Origin: Pseudomonas bananamidigenes
Lineage (GTDB): Bacteria > Pseudomonadota > Gammaproteobacteria > Pseudomonadales > Pseudomonadaceae
Direction: 5' to 3'
Length of the DNA: 64,000 nt
Assembly (NCBI RefSeq): GCF_001679645.1
Contig: NZ_LRUN01000026.1
Coordinates: 1-64,000 of the forward strand
Positions 36,539-44,362 of this stretch are shown here, one piece after another (the stretch's first letter is position 1; each line of letters opens with the position of its first letter). The position numbers and the translations under genes were made by a program. The notes beneath the pieces are model-generated. The model was not told the origin of the DNA and searched no databases. It saw only the letters and a list, made by a program, of their open reading frames with translations.

Positions 36539-38380
36539 TTACAGCCCGTCAAGCATTGCCTTGTTACGCACCGCACCCTTGTCGGCGCTGGTGGCCAGCA
36601 GGGCGTAGGCCTTGAGGGCGGTGGTCACTTTGCGTGGACGCTTCTCGACCGGTTTCCAGCCCTTCTTGTCTTGCTCGACCCGGCGTGCCGCCAGTTCTTC
36701 GTCGCTGATCAACAGGTTGATCGAGCGGTTCGGAATGTCGATCAGCACCTTGTCACCGTCCTGTACCAGGCCGATTGCACCGCCGGCCGCAGCCTCTGGC
36801 GAAGCGTGGCCGATGGACAGGCCGGACGTACCACCGGAGAAACGGCCATCGGTCAGCAAGGCGCAGGCTTTGCCCAGGCCCTTGGACTTCAGGTAAGACG
36901 TCGGGTAGAGCATTTCCTGCATGCCCGGGCCGCCTTTCGGGCCTTCATAGCGAATGATGACGATGTCGCCTTCCTTCACTTCGTCGGCGAGGATGCCGCG
37001 CACGGCGCTGTCCTGGCTTTCGAAGATCTTCGCGTTGCCTTCGAAGACGTGGATCGACTCGTCGACGCCGGCGGTTTTCACCACGCAGCCGTCGAGAGCG
37101 ATGTTGCCGTACAGCACGGCCAGACCACCCTCTTTCGAGTAGGCATGTTCAACGCTGCGGATGCAGCCGTTTTCACGGTCGTCGTCCAGGGTTTCCCAGC
37201 GGGTCGACTGGCTGAACGCGGTTTGCGTCGGAATGCCGGCCGGGCCTGCCTTGAAGAAATGGTGCACGGCTTCATCGTCGGTCTGGGTGATGTCCCACCT
37301 GGCGATGGCTTCTTCCATGCTGCGGCTGTGCACGGTCGGCAGGTCGGTGTGCAGCAGGCCGCCACGGGCCAGCGAACCGAGGATGCTGAAGATGCCGCCG
37401 GCGCGGTGTACGTCTTCCATGTGGTACTTCTGGATGTTCGGCGCGACCTTGCACAGTTGCGGCACCTTGCGCGACAGACGATCGATGTCACGCAGGTCGA
37501 AGTCGATCTCGGCTTCCTGGGCGGCGGCCAGCAAGTGCAGGATGGTGTTGGTCGAACCGCCCATGGCGATGTCGAGCATCATCGCGTTCTCGAACGCCTT
37601 GAAGTTGGCGATGTTGCGCGGCAGTACCGACTCGTCGTTCTCGCCGTAGTAGCGTTTGCACAGTTCGACGATGGTGCGGCCGGCCTGCAGAAAGAGCTGT
37701 TCGCGGTCGCTGTGGGTGGCCAGGGTCGAACCGTTGCCCGGCAGGGCGAGGCCCAGGGCTTCGGTCAGGCAGTTCATCGAGTTCGCGGTGAACATGCCGG
37801 AGCACGAACCGCAGGTCGGGCAGGCACTGCGCTCGTACTCGGCAACCTTCTCGTCAGAAGCGCTGGAGTCGGCGGCGATGACCATGGCGTCGACGAGGTC
37901 GAGACCGTGGCTGGCCAGTTTGGTCTTGCCGGCTTCCATCGGGCCGCCGGAAACGAAGATCACCGGAATGTTCAGGCGCAGGGCGGCCATCAGCATGCCC
38001 GGGGTGATCTTGTCGCAGTTGGAGATACAGACGATGGCGTCGGCGCAGTGGGCGTTGACCATGTACTCGACGGAGTCGGCGATGATCTCGCGGCTCGGCA
38101 GCGAATACAGCATGCCGTCGTGGCCCATGGCGATGCCGTCGTCAACGGCGATGGTGTTGAATTCTTTCGCAACGCCACCGGCGCGTTCGATCTCGCGGGC
38201 AACCAGCTGGCCCAGGTCCTTCAGGTGCACATGGCCCGGGACGAACTGGGTGAAAGAGTTGGCAATCGCGATGATCGGCTTCTTGAAGTCGTCATCCTTC
38301 ATCCCGGTGGCGCGCCACAGTGCGCGGGCGCCGGCCATGTTGCGGCCGTGGGTGGATGTTTTCGAGCGGTAATCTGGCAT
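36539..38380 (-). CDS. ilvD: dihydroxy-acid dehydratase
   Basis: Dehydrates 2,3-dihydroxy-3-methylbutanoate or the methylpentanoate in valine, leucine and isoleucine synthesis. It has 613 residues. The iron-sulfur ligating Cys motifs are [10 protein letters not shown] and [17 protein letters not shown], and the C-terminal [17 protein letters not shown] is intact. The start is [14 protein letters not shown] at 38380. The 266 bases upstream (38381-38646) hold no gene I can support. They separate ilvD from the end of the peptide/oxygenase operon on the same strand. Confidence 0.97.
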   Translation of the reverse strand: MPDYRSKTSTHGRNMAGARALWRATGMKDDDFKKPIIAIANSFTQFVPGHVHLKDLGQLVAREIERAGGVAKEFNTIAVDDGIAMGHDGMLYSLPSREIIADSVEYMVNAHCADAIVCISNCDKITPGMLMAALRLNIPVIFVSGGPMEAGKTKLASHGLDLVDAMVIAADSSASDEKVAEYERSACPTCGSCSGMFTANSMNCLTEALGLALPGNGSTLATHSDREQLFLQAGRTIVELCKRYYGENDESVLPRNIANFKAFENAMMLDIAMGGSTNTILHLLAAAQEAEIDFDLRDIDRLSRKVPQLCKVAPNIQKYHMEDVHRAGGIFSILGSLARGGLLHTDLPTVHSRSMEEAIARWDITQTDDEAVHHFFKAGPAGIPTQTAFSQSTRWETLDDDRENGCIRSVEHAYSKEGGLAVLYGNIALDGCVVKTAGVDESIHVFEGNAKIFESQDSAVRGILADEVKEGDIVIIRYEGPKGGPGMQEMLYPTSYLKSKGLGKACALLTDGRFSGGTSGLSIGHASPEAAAGGAIGLVQDGDKVLIDIPNRSINLLISDEELAARRVEQDKKGWKPVEKRPRKVTTALKAYALLATSADKGAVRNKAMLDGL

Positions 38381-38646
38381 GGAGCACTCCGGGCGGCTAA
38401 TCACTTACTAATCAGGTGCAAAAAGGGAGTGAGCTTCTATTGACGTCTGGAACACTCAGAAATGGCCGTGTGTCCTGATGTTGCCGATGACGTTGCGGGA
38501 TCGCCGCTGGTCTCAGCCTGAGCTCATAAACCCGCCGGGGATGAATGGCGATGAATCTCGCGATTCTACACCGCTGGCGTCAGGAGGGAATGGCGCAAAA
38601 CGTGGTTGCCGTGTAGACGCCGCGTGCGGAATGACGACCGGCAGGT

Positions 38647-39879
38647 TCAATCACCGCCCGGTTGCACAATGGCATTGGCGCGCAGGCCTTGGGCGCGACG
38701 GCTGATCCGGCTGTTCAAGGCGAGCGCCGCGCCACCGAGCACCACAAACGCGTAACCCATTGTGGATTGCAGATGGGTCGGGCTCAGGCTGATCAGTGCA
38801 CTGATCAGGCCGCCGCAGATGAAAATGATCGTGCTGCCGGCCGAAGCCGAGGTCCCGGCGCTGTCCGGAAACAGGCTCATGGCCCGGGACGTGGCGGCCG
38901 GCCGGGCGATGGTGGTACCGGCGGTGCAGATCAGCATCGGGATCAGCACGGTAGCCGGAGCCAGTGTGAAGTTCGACGACAGGTACAGCAGGGTCACCCC
39001 GGCAAAGAGGATCAGGCTAAGGCCGACGACGATCTGCCGGCCACTGGTGATGCGCCTGCTCAGCACGCTGGCGAGGACGCCACCGGCGACATAGGCCGCA
39101 CCGTAAATCAGCAGGATCAGGGAGAATTCGTAGGCGGACAGTTGCAACCGCTCCATGAAGATCAGTGGTGAGATCACGATGAAGGAAAAATGGCAGGCGA
39201 ACGCAAATGCCGAAATCAGCCAGTAGCCGACAAAATCGAAATCTCCCAGGACCCGTCGGTAAGCCTTGAGAAAGTTTGTGCGTGTACCGCGGGTGGCCGG
39301 TCGGGTGTTCTCCAGAATCAGCCAGGCCTTGAACAGCACGACGGCTGATAACGCGATGAATACCCAGAAACTGCCGCGCCAGCCCAGTGTCGCCTGCAGG
39401 AACGTACCGGCAAGCGGCGATATCGAGATGAAAATCCCGCCGGCGGTGACCATCAGGATTCGCAGTCGATCACGTTCCTCGCCTTCGAACAGGTCCTGGA
39501 CCAGCGCCTGGGACAGTACAAAGCAACCGCAGCCCAGTGCCTGAACGACCCGGAACATCAGAAACAGCGAATAATCAGCCGTCATGACACAGCCGAGGGC
39601 GCCGAGCATGGAAACGCTCATGCCGGCGAGCAGCAGCCCCTTGCGCCCGATCACGTCCGACAGTGGCCCGATCAGCAGCTGGGCGAAAGCGATACCGACG
39701 GCGAACAGGCTGATGGACAGCGCGATGTCGGCCGGATCGCTGCGAAAGTGTTCGGCCAGCGCCGGGAACGAAGGCAGCATGACATCCAGCGGGAATACGC
39801 CCAGCAATACCATCGCCAGTAACAGGCTGACGGCTGCGCGACGCTGTCGGGGCGCCACTGCGGAATTTCCTTTATCCAT
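38647..39879 (-). CDS. MFS exporter, Bcr/CflA drug:H+ antiporter type
   Basis: A 410-residue inner-membrane protein with twelve predicted helices. Its MFS motif A GPLSDVIGRKGLLL follows helix 2, and the N-terminal LDVMLPSFPALAEHF is typical of Bcr/CflA antiporters. It is the last gene of the peptide-SagB-diiron oxygenase operon. Its ATG (39879) lies 8 bases inside the oxygenase gene, so it is translationally coupled. The likely role is export of, and self-protection against, the operon product (inference). A TTG at 39882 is an alternative start. Confidence 0.88.
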   Translation of the reverse strand: MDKGNSAVAPRQRRAAVSLLLAMVLLGVFPLDVMLPSFPALAEHFRSDPADIALSISLFAVGIAFAQLLIGPLSDVIGRKGLLLAGMSVSMLGALGCVMTADYSLFLMFRVVQALGCGCFVLSQALVQDLFEGEERDRLRILMVTAGGIFISISPLAGTFLQATLGWRGSFWVFIALSAVVLFKAWLILENTRPATRGTRTNFLKAYRRVLGDFDFVGYWLISAFAFACHFSFIVISPLIFMERLQLSAYEFSLILLIYGAAYVAGGVLASVLSRRITSGRQIVVGLSLILFAGVTLLYLSSNFTLAPATVLIPMLICTAGTTIARPAATSRAMSLFPDSAGTSASAGSTIIFICGGLISALISLSPTHLQSTMGYAFVVLGGAALALNSRISRRAQGLRANAIVQPGGD

Positions 39880-40828
39880 CAATCAGTCCTGCCTTGGCGA
39901 AAAGTATCCGGATTTGGGGTTCGGCGAAAAAACCTGCCTTTTTCAGTGCATTCAATGTGGCAATGCTGCCGGTCCGGGCGCGTCGTCGGTTGGCTTGCTC
40001 GGTGGTCAGTTCGTCGAGTATTTCGTGCACGGTGCTGTCGGCAATGCCGGCGTCGCCCAGGCTTTTTCGAAGCCACGGCTCATCGGCTTCGAAGAAGGTC
40101 TTGATGATTTCCAGGAGGGTGGTGGCCGCGAACGTCTGGTGTTGCGGATCCAGATGCCGCCAGAGGTAGCGGAATGCTTCAGTGAAATAGCGACTGTGGC
40201 GGGCTTCGTCGGTGAGGTGATCGCGCAGCATGTCGTTGACTCCGGACACCAGATTGTCCCGGCAGACATCGAGCAGTTCCCGGGCGATGATGGTTTCCGA
40301 GACGAAACCGAGCAGGAACGCTGTCAGCGGTCGTTGCGCATGAGGGCTTTTGGCGATCAGCGCTTCCATCCGGGTGATTCGCCTGGGCATTACCGGGCGA
40401 CCGCTGATGGCGTAGATCCCGGCGATCTGTTCTGCGACCTGATGGGAGAACAGGGCGTGGTAACCCTCATCGGTGTAAAGCTGAAGTGCAGCGGTTTTCA
40501 TGGAGAGCGGGACATCGACCGGCAGTTCACCGTGGACAATGACCTCCACGGCGCGATTGACGATACGGTGTTCGAGCAAAGTGGTGTAATCGAGAAAGTG
40601 CACCAGATGCCGGGCTGTGAGCCGGTGCAACACCGAACGACCTGCCGCCTCGATGGCCGGGTGGGCGAGATAGGGCAGAAATGCCGGTGGGAACCAGTGA
40701 CGGGTTTCCAGTTGTTGCATCACGTCATCCGGCAGGCGGTAATCGTGGATGCTGGTACGTACCGAGGCACGCGTGTTCCAGTCGCTCAGGGTGAACTGAA
40801 AGGCTGGTTCCAGGGCGGTAGCGTTCAT
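39872..40828 (-). CDS. AurF-family diiron N-oxygenase-like protein
   Basis: A 318-residue ferritin-like diiron protein of the p-aminobenzoate N-oxygenase (AurF) family. All seven candidate ligands are present with AurF-like spacing: Glu86, Glu121 and His124 (DEGYH), Glu178 (SETI), then His204, Glu208 and His211 (HLTDEARH). AurF relatives convert amines to hydroxylamines or nitro groups, and the substrate here is unknown. It starts within the SagB stop (ATGA overlap) and overlaps the MFS start. An amine on the 23-residue peptide, or on a free amino acid, is the natural candidate substrate (inference). Confidence 0.85.
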   Translation of the reverse strand: MNATALEPAFQFTLSDWNTRASVRTSIHDYRLPDDVMQQLETRHWFPPAFLPYLAHPAIEAAGRSVLHRLTARHLVHFLDYTTLLEHRIVNRAVEVIVHGELPVDVPLSMKTAALQLYTDEGYHALFSHQVAEQIAGIYAISGRPVMPRRITRMEALIAKSPHAQRPLTAFLLGFVSETIIARELLDVCRDNLVSGVNDMLRDHLTDEARHSRYFTEAFRYLWRHLDPQHQTFAATTLLEIIKTFFEADEPWLRKSLGDAGIADSTVHEILDELTTEQANRRRARTGSIATLNALKKAGFFAEPQIRILFAKAGLIDG

Positions 40829-41898
40829 GTCTGCACCTCACGCAGCAGATCGCGCATTTCCTGACACATCGCCTGGCCGTCGCTTTCCCCGCATCCGATG
40901 AAGAACAGGGGTTGCTCCGCATTGTTGTCGAGTTTCAGCAGCCTCTCGACCTGGGTATCGGAAAATGCCCCCGTCAGCCAGGTGCCCATGCCCAGAGCCG
41001 TAGCGACCAGTTGAAACGTCTGTGAAAGATGCCCGGCTTCGACGAATGCCATTCGATAGGCGCGTGAATGCGCGTATTTCCACCAGAGACGATCGAACCG
41101 GGCTGTGATGAACAGCCCCAATGGCAGGTTGTTGATGAAGTGCTGTCCCCCCAGCAAATTGCCGGGTGGGGTGTCGGGCAAGGTGCCGATGAAGCTCAAG
41201 GCGTGTTCGGCTGGGTGATAGGCGTACAGGCCCGGGGCGAGCCCGGCGACATTCTGAACCACCGCGTAGCCCGCGCAGGCATTGAGCCCGCCACCGGACG
41301 GGCTGCTGCGACGCGCACCAAGTCCTTTGGCGATGGTGTCGTCGCGGTCGGCAGCCCGTTCTCGCAAATAGCCGAGTGACAGGTAAAGCAGGCTGCCGAC
41401 ATCGTCCAGCGACACGGCGGCGCCGGTGAAGGACCGGCAGGTTTTTCGCCGGGTGAGTGAGTTCAACAGGCTGTCGTCATTCAGTGCCGTTGGTGCCGGG
41501 AGTGCGATGAGCCTGTCGGGATCGTCATGCCCATGGGGATCGGTCGGTGGCGAAGTGGCAAGTACGGCGCTGCAATGTTCGAGATACTGCCTGGACCATT
41601 CCTGAATGTTTTGGGGGGGCTGCTCGCAGGGAATGTCCCGAGTACCGATATGGTAGATCTTCGATAGTTCATCCCAACCCCAGTCGGGCGTTGCGACTTT
41701 TGAAGGGGTCAGTATCCCGGCATTCAATAGTTGTATGTCTATAGGGTTGTTCTTGTCGAATGAGTTCGGCTCATGAATAAGTTGCGTCAGTCGAGTCGAG
41801 TATTCAACGCCAAGTTCGTGCTGGCTGTGATCTTTGTAGTTCCAGACTATCAGGCCGGGTGATTGGGGGAGTATGAATAAATAAGGATTTATATGCAT
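40825..41898 (-). CDS. SagB-type FMN-dependent oxidoreductase
   Basis: A 357-residue protein with an N-terminal helical domain of about 130 residues and a C-terminal nitroreductase-fold domain of the SagB/ThcOx type. Motifs are LTRRKTCRSFTG (FMN contact), RRSSPSGGGLNACAGYAVVQ, GLAPGLYAYHPAEHAL and the C-terminal GAFSDTQVERLLKLD. Family members oxidise azolines to azoles in RiPP synthesis or dehydrogenate other peptide-bound intermediates. No YcaO cyclodehydratase is present. I see no good Shine-Dalgarno before its ATG, unlike the peptide gene upstream. It overlaps the diiron oxygenase gene by 4 bases. Confidence 0.85.
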   Translation of the reverse strand: MHINPYLFILPQSPGLIVWNYKDHSQHELGVEYSTRLTQLIHEPNSFDKNNPIDIQLLNAGILTPSKVATPDWGWDELSKIYHIGTRDIPCEQPPQNIQEWSRQYLEHCSAVLATSPPTDPHGHDDPDRLIALPAPTALNDDSLLNSLTRRKTCRSFTGAAVSLDDVGSLLYLSLGYLRERAADRDDTIAKGLGARRSSPSGGGLNACAGYAVVQNVAGLAPGLYAYHPAEHALSFIGTLPDTPPGNLLGGQHFINNLPLGLFITARFDRLWWKYAHSRAYRMAFVEAGHLSQTFQLVATALGMGTWLTGAFSDTQVERLLKLDNNAEQPLFFIGCGESDGQAMCQEMRDLLREVQT

Positions 41899-41933
41899 GT
41901 CAGGGGCACGCTGCTCTGGATTGTCATTTCAGA

Positions 41934-41963
41934 GGCGCTGGATAGCCGGCGATACCCAGCGCC
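41934..41963 (-). promoter_or_regulatory. stem-loop between peptide gene and SagB gene
   Basis: An 11-bp stem (GGCGCTGG.. pairing with ..CCAGCGCC, one G-U pair) closes an 8-base loop. It starts 9 bases after the peptide stop. No T-run follows, so it fits a partial terminator or an RNA-stability element that raises peptide over enzyme expression. An attenuator is an alternative reading. Confidence 0.7.
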
Positions 41964-41971
41964 CACCTTAC

Positions 41972-42043
41972 TTAACGGGCTTTAGGTGCAACCAGAAAAG
42001 CCAGGTTTGCGAGGGTGCGGGATTCCAGAGTAATTGCTTTCAT
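41972..42043 (-). CDS. 23-residue peptide, candidate RiPP precursor
   Basis: A tiny gene starting MKAITLES and ending LVAPKAR, with TAA at 41972-41974. AAGGAG lies 7 bases before the ATG, the best ribosome-binding site in this operon. The peptide has no Cys. It has three hydroxyl residues (Thr5, Ser8, Thr10), one Asn, a hydrophobic middle (LANLAFLV) and a basic tail (PKAR). It lies 73 bases before a SagB-type oxidoreductase, on the same strand. It does not resemble PqqA. It may be a modified precursor or a scaffold peptide. A regulatory leader peptide is the main alternative. Confidence 0.7.
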   Translation of the reverse strand: MKAITLESRTLANLAFLVAPKAR

Positions 42044-42050
42044 GATTGAA

Positions 42051-42056
42051 CTCCTT
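42051..42056 (-). promoter_or_regulatory. strong ribosome-binding site of the peptide gene
   Basis: AAGGAG on the minus strand lies 7 bases upstream of the ATG at 42043. This supports translation of the 23-codon reading frame. Confidence 0.8.
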
Positions 42057-42106
42057 GTTCATTGTTGCTTCGTGTTAGTGGATGCCACCTTCGTGGTGAC
42101 GACTTA

Positions 42107-42134
42107 ATAATAGTTTGCAATGGATTAATCGCAA
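42107..42134 (-). promoter_or_regulatory. candidate sigma-70 promoter of the peptide operon
   Basis: On the minus strand TTGCGA (42134-42129) and TATTAT (42112-42107) are separated by 16 bases, within AT-rich DNA. The predicted start leaves a leader of about 60 bases before the peptide ATG. Confidence 0.5.
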
Positions 42135-42284
42135 GCAGATATTAAGTAGGAATTATCCAGTAATTTTGTCGGAGTGATCTTCGGCTGGAAGTTGGTGTGT
42201 AAGTTAAATTTCAGTAAATAAGTTTTTAAGGAAATATCCTGCAAGACCGCAGGACGATAAATGTAGGAAAGGAAAGTGGGAGAC

Positions 42285-42314
42285 AAAAAGAAGGGGAACC
42301 CGTGGGTTCCCCTT
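42285..42314 (-). terminator. rlmI terminator
   Basis: The stem AAGGGGAACCC/GGGTTCCCCTT with a two-base spacer is followed on the minus strand by CTTTTTG. It ends the rlmI transcript and insulates the peptide operon downstream. Confidence 0.85.
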
Positions 42315-42340
42315 CACACCGCTTCAGTGCCGTGCCTCTG

Positions 42341-43537
42341 TCAGCTGTTTGGCAGCAGACGGCAGGTGATGCTCTTGATGTAGCGGGTTTCCGCAATGGC
42401 CGGGTGCACCGGGTGGTCCGGGCCCTGACCGCCGCGCTCCAGCAATTGAATGTTGCGGTCCAGGTGACGGGCGCTGGTCAGCAGGATGTTCTGCAGATCG
42501 TCCTCGGGCAGGTGCATCGAGCAGGATGCACTGACGAGAATGCCGTCCTTGGTCAACAGGCGCATGGCCTGTTCGTTCAAGCGGCGGTAGGCGCCTTCAC
42601 CGTTCTTCATGTCCTTCTTGCGCTTGATGAACGCAGGCGGGTCGGCCACGATCACGTCGAAGCGCTCTTCGCCGGCCTTGAGCTCCTTCAGGGCCTCGAA
42701 GACGTCGCCTTCGATGCAGGTCATCTTGTCGGCGAAGCCGTTCAGCGCGGCATTGCGCTCGACGCCGTCGAGGGCGAAACCGGATGCGTCGACGCAGAAC
42801 ACTTCGCTGGCACCGAAAGCGCCGGCCTGTACGCCCCAGCCGCCAATGTAGCTGTAGAGGTCCAGAACCCGCTTGCCCTTCACGTAAGGGGCCAGGCGCG
42901 CGCGGTTCATGCGGTGGTCGTAGAACCAGCCGGTTTTCTGGCCACCGATCACTGGCGCTTCGAACTTCACGCCGTTCTCTTCCAGCGGCACCCACTCGGG
43001 CACGACGCCGAACACGGTTTCGACGTAACGCTCCAGACCTTCGGCATCACGGGCGGCGGAGTCGTTCTTGAACAGAATGCCGCTTGGCTTGAGCACTTGG
43101 GTCAGCGCAGCGATCACGTCTTCTTTATGGGCTTCCATGGTCGCCGAGGCGAGCTGCACCACAAGAATGTCGCCGAAACGGTCGACCACCAGGCCTGGCA
43201 GCAGGTCGGAATCACCGTAGACCAGGCGATAAAACGGCTTGTCGAACAGGCGTTCGCGCAGGGACAGGGCCACGTTCAGGCGATGCACCAGCAGCGACTT
43301 GTCCAGCGGCAGTTTGATGTCACGCGACAGCAGGCGGGCGCAGATCAGGTTGTTCGGGCTCATGGCCACGATCCCCAGCGGCTTGCCGCCGGCGGCCTCG
43401 AGGACCGCCTGGTCGCCGGCCTTGAAGCCGTGCAACGGGGTGGCGGCCACGTCGATTTCGTTGCTGTAGACCCACAGATGGCCGGCGCGCAGGCGACGGT
43501 CGGCGTTGGCTTTGAGGCGCAGGCTAGGCAGGGACAT
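42341..43537 (-). CDS. rlmI: 23S rRNA (cytosine1962-C5)-methyltransferase
   Basis: An SAM-dependent enzyme of 398 residues. The N-terminal PUA domain (SLRLKANADRRLRAGHLWVYSNEID) is followed by an EEHEE-like linker and a Rossmann methyltransferase domain with VLDLYSYIGGWGV and the catalytic-loop VADPPAFIK. It is the RlmI/YccW family rather than RlmK/L. The start MSLPSLRLK at 43537 is preferred to a 44-residue upstream extension. Confidence 0.92.
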   Translation of the reverse strand: MSLPSLRLKANADRRLRAGHLWVYSNEIDVAATPLHGFKAGDQAVLEAAGGKPLGIVAMSPNNLICARLLSRDIKLPLDKSLLVHRLNVALSLRERLFDKPFYRLVYGDSDLLPGLVVDRFGDILVVQLASATMEAHKEDVIAALTQVLKPSGILFKNDSAARDAEGLERYVETVFGVVPEWVPLEENGVKFEAPVIGGQKTGWFYDHRMNRARLAPYVKGKRVLDLYSYIGGWGVQAGAFGASEVFCVDASGFALDGVERNAALNGFADKMTCIEGDVFEALKELKAGEERFDVIVADPPAFIKRKKDMKNGEGAYRRLNEQAMRLLTKDGILVSASCSMHLPEDDLQNILLTSARHLDRNIQLLERGGQGPDHPVHPAIAETRYIKSITCRLLPNS

Positions 43538-43649
43538 GACGTCGCTCCGAAAAAAAGAGCGGGAGTATACCGTGTTGCGCCTTGTGCCGGGTTTGGCGTG
43601 CGATGAAACGCGGCGGACCTCGTCACAAGCAGGTCCACCCGCCTGTGCT

Positions 43650-44189
43650 CTATGCCGACAGCGCGTCAATCAGCGCTTTGCTGAATGCCGGAATATCGTC
43701 CGGTTGGCGGCTGCTGATCAGGTTGCCGTCTTTTACGACTTCCTGATCGACCCAGTTCACCCCCGCATTGACCAGATCGTCCTTGAGTGTCTTGTAGCTG
43801 GTCATGGTCTTGCCATTGACCAGTCCGGCCGAAATCAGCAGCCAGCTGCCGTGACAGATCACCGCGATCGGTTTGCCGGCGGAGACACCGGTCTTGACCA
43901 GATGTTGCGCGTCCTGGTCGATGCGGATGGTGTCAGAGTTCTGCACGCCGCCCGGGAGCACCACGGCGTCGTACTGATCGATGCTTGCGCCCTGGAAAGT
44001 CTGGTCGACCTTGAAATCGTCCGCAGGTTTATCGTGGTTCCAGCCTTTGACGCTGCCGGTTTCGGCAGAAAGGATGTCAACCTGCGCTCCAGCCTGCTCG
44101 AGTGCCTGTTTGGGACCGGTCAGTTCAACTTGCTCGAAACCATCGGTTACCAGAAAAGCGACGCGCTTGCTGCCGAGAGAATTTGCCAT
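43650..44189 (-). CDS. DJ-1/PfpI family protein
   Basis: A 179-residue class I glutamine amidotransferase-like protein. The nucleophile elbow VICHGSWLL gives Cys112 and His113, and a conserved acidic residue lies in TDGFEQVELTGP. The family includes intracellular proteases, YhbO-like deglycases and stress chaperones, and the activity here is not settled. AGGAG precedes the ATG at 44189, which I prefer to the TTG at 44195. Confidence 0.88.
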   Translation of the reverse strand: MANSLGSKRVAFLVTDGFEQVELTGPKQALEQAGAQVDILSAETGSVKGWNHDKPADDFKVDQTFQGASIDQYDAVVLPGGVQNSDTIRIDQDAQHLVKTGVSAGKPIAVICHGSWLLISAGLVNGKTMTSYKTLKDDLVNAGVNWVDQEVVKDGNLISSRQPDDIPAFSKALIDALSA

Positions 44190-44362
44190 CGTCAAGCTCC
44201 TGAGTCTGTTGGGATTGCTGCCCGAGACAGATGTAGAACTGTTCCGGGCCCTACAGATTCCGAAGGCCGGGGAAAAGTGAAAGTTCCTGCGAATTGCCCA
44301 CTGATGTGTCGTTCGTCGGTTTTTAGGGGTTAGAATCGCCGCCTGTCCAAGAGTGTGTACTT

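Larger units (their letters stand above)
42044..42340 (-). other. AT-rich leader region of the peptide operon
   Basis: This 297-base stretch has no supported gene. I counted 45 G or C in the 140 bases 42101-42240 (32%), far below the surrounding coding DNA. It holds the candidate promoter at 42107-42134 and, at its left end, a small 5'-UTR hairpin (GTCACC/GGTGGC, about 42084-42100). The rlmI terminator lies at its right end. Confidence 0.75.

Noticed and set aside
38478..38705. A 75-codon plus-strand frame upstream of ilvD
   Set aside because: No ribosome-binding site, no recognisable domain, and it runs into the MFS gene antisense.
41972..42043. The 23-residue peptide as a pqqA homologue
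   Set aside because: PqqA has a conserved Glu-x3-Tyr core and neighbours pqqB-E. This peptide lacks Tyr and those neighbours.
41934..42043. The short peptide and stem as a classical amino-acid attenuator
   Set aside because: Leu codons are scattered, not tandem; no T-run follows the stem; and the downstream genes are not amino-acid biosynthetic. I keep it only as an alternative.
36539..42043. The SagB-diiron-MFS genes as part of an ilvD operon
   Set aside because: A 266-base gap separates the MFS stop from the ilvD start, and the functions are unrelated. They share only the strand.
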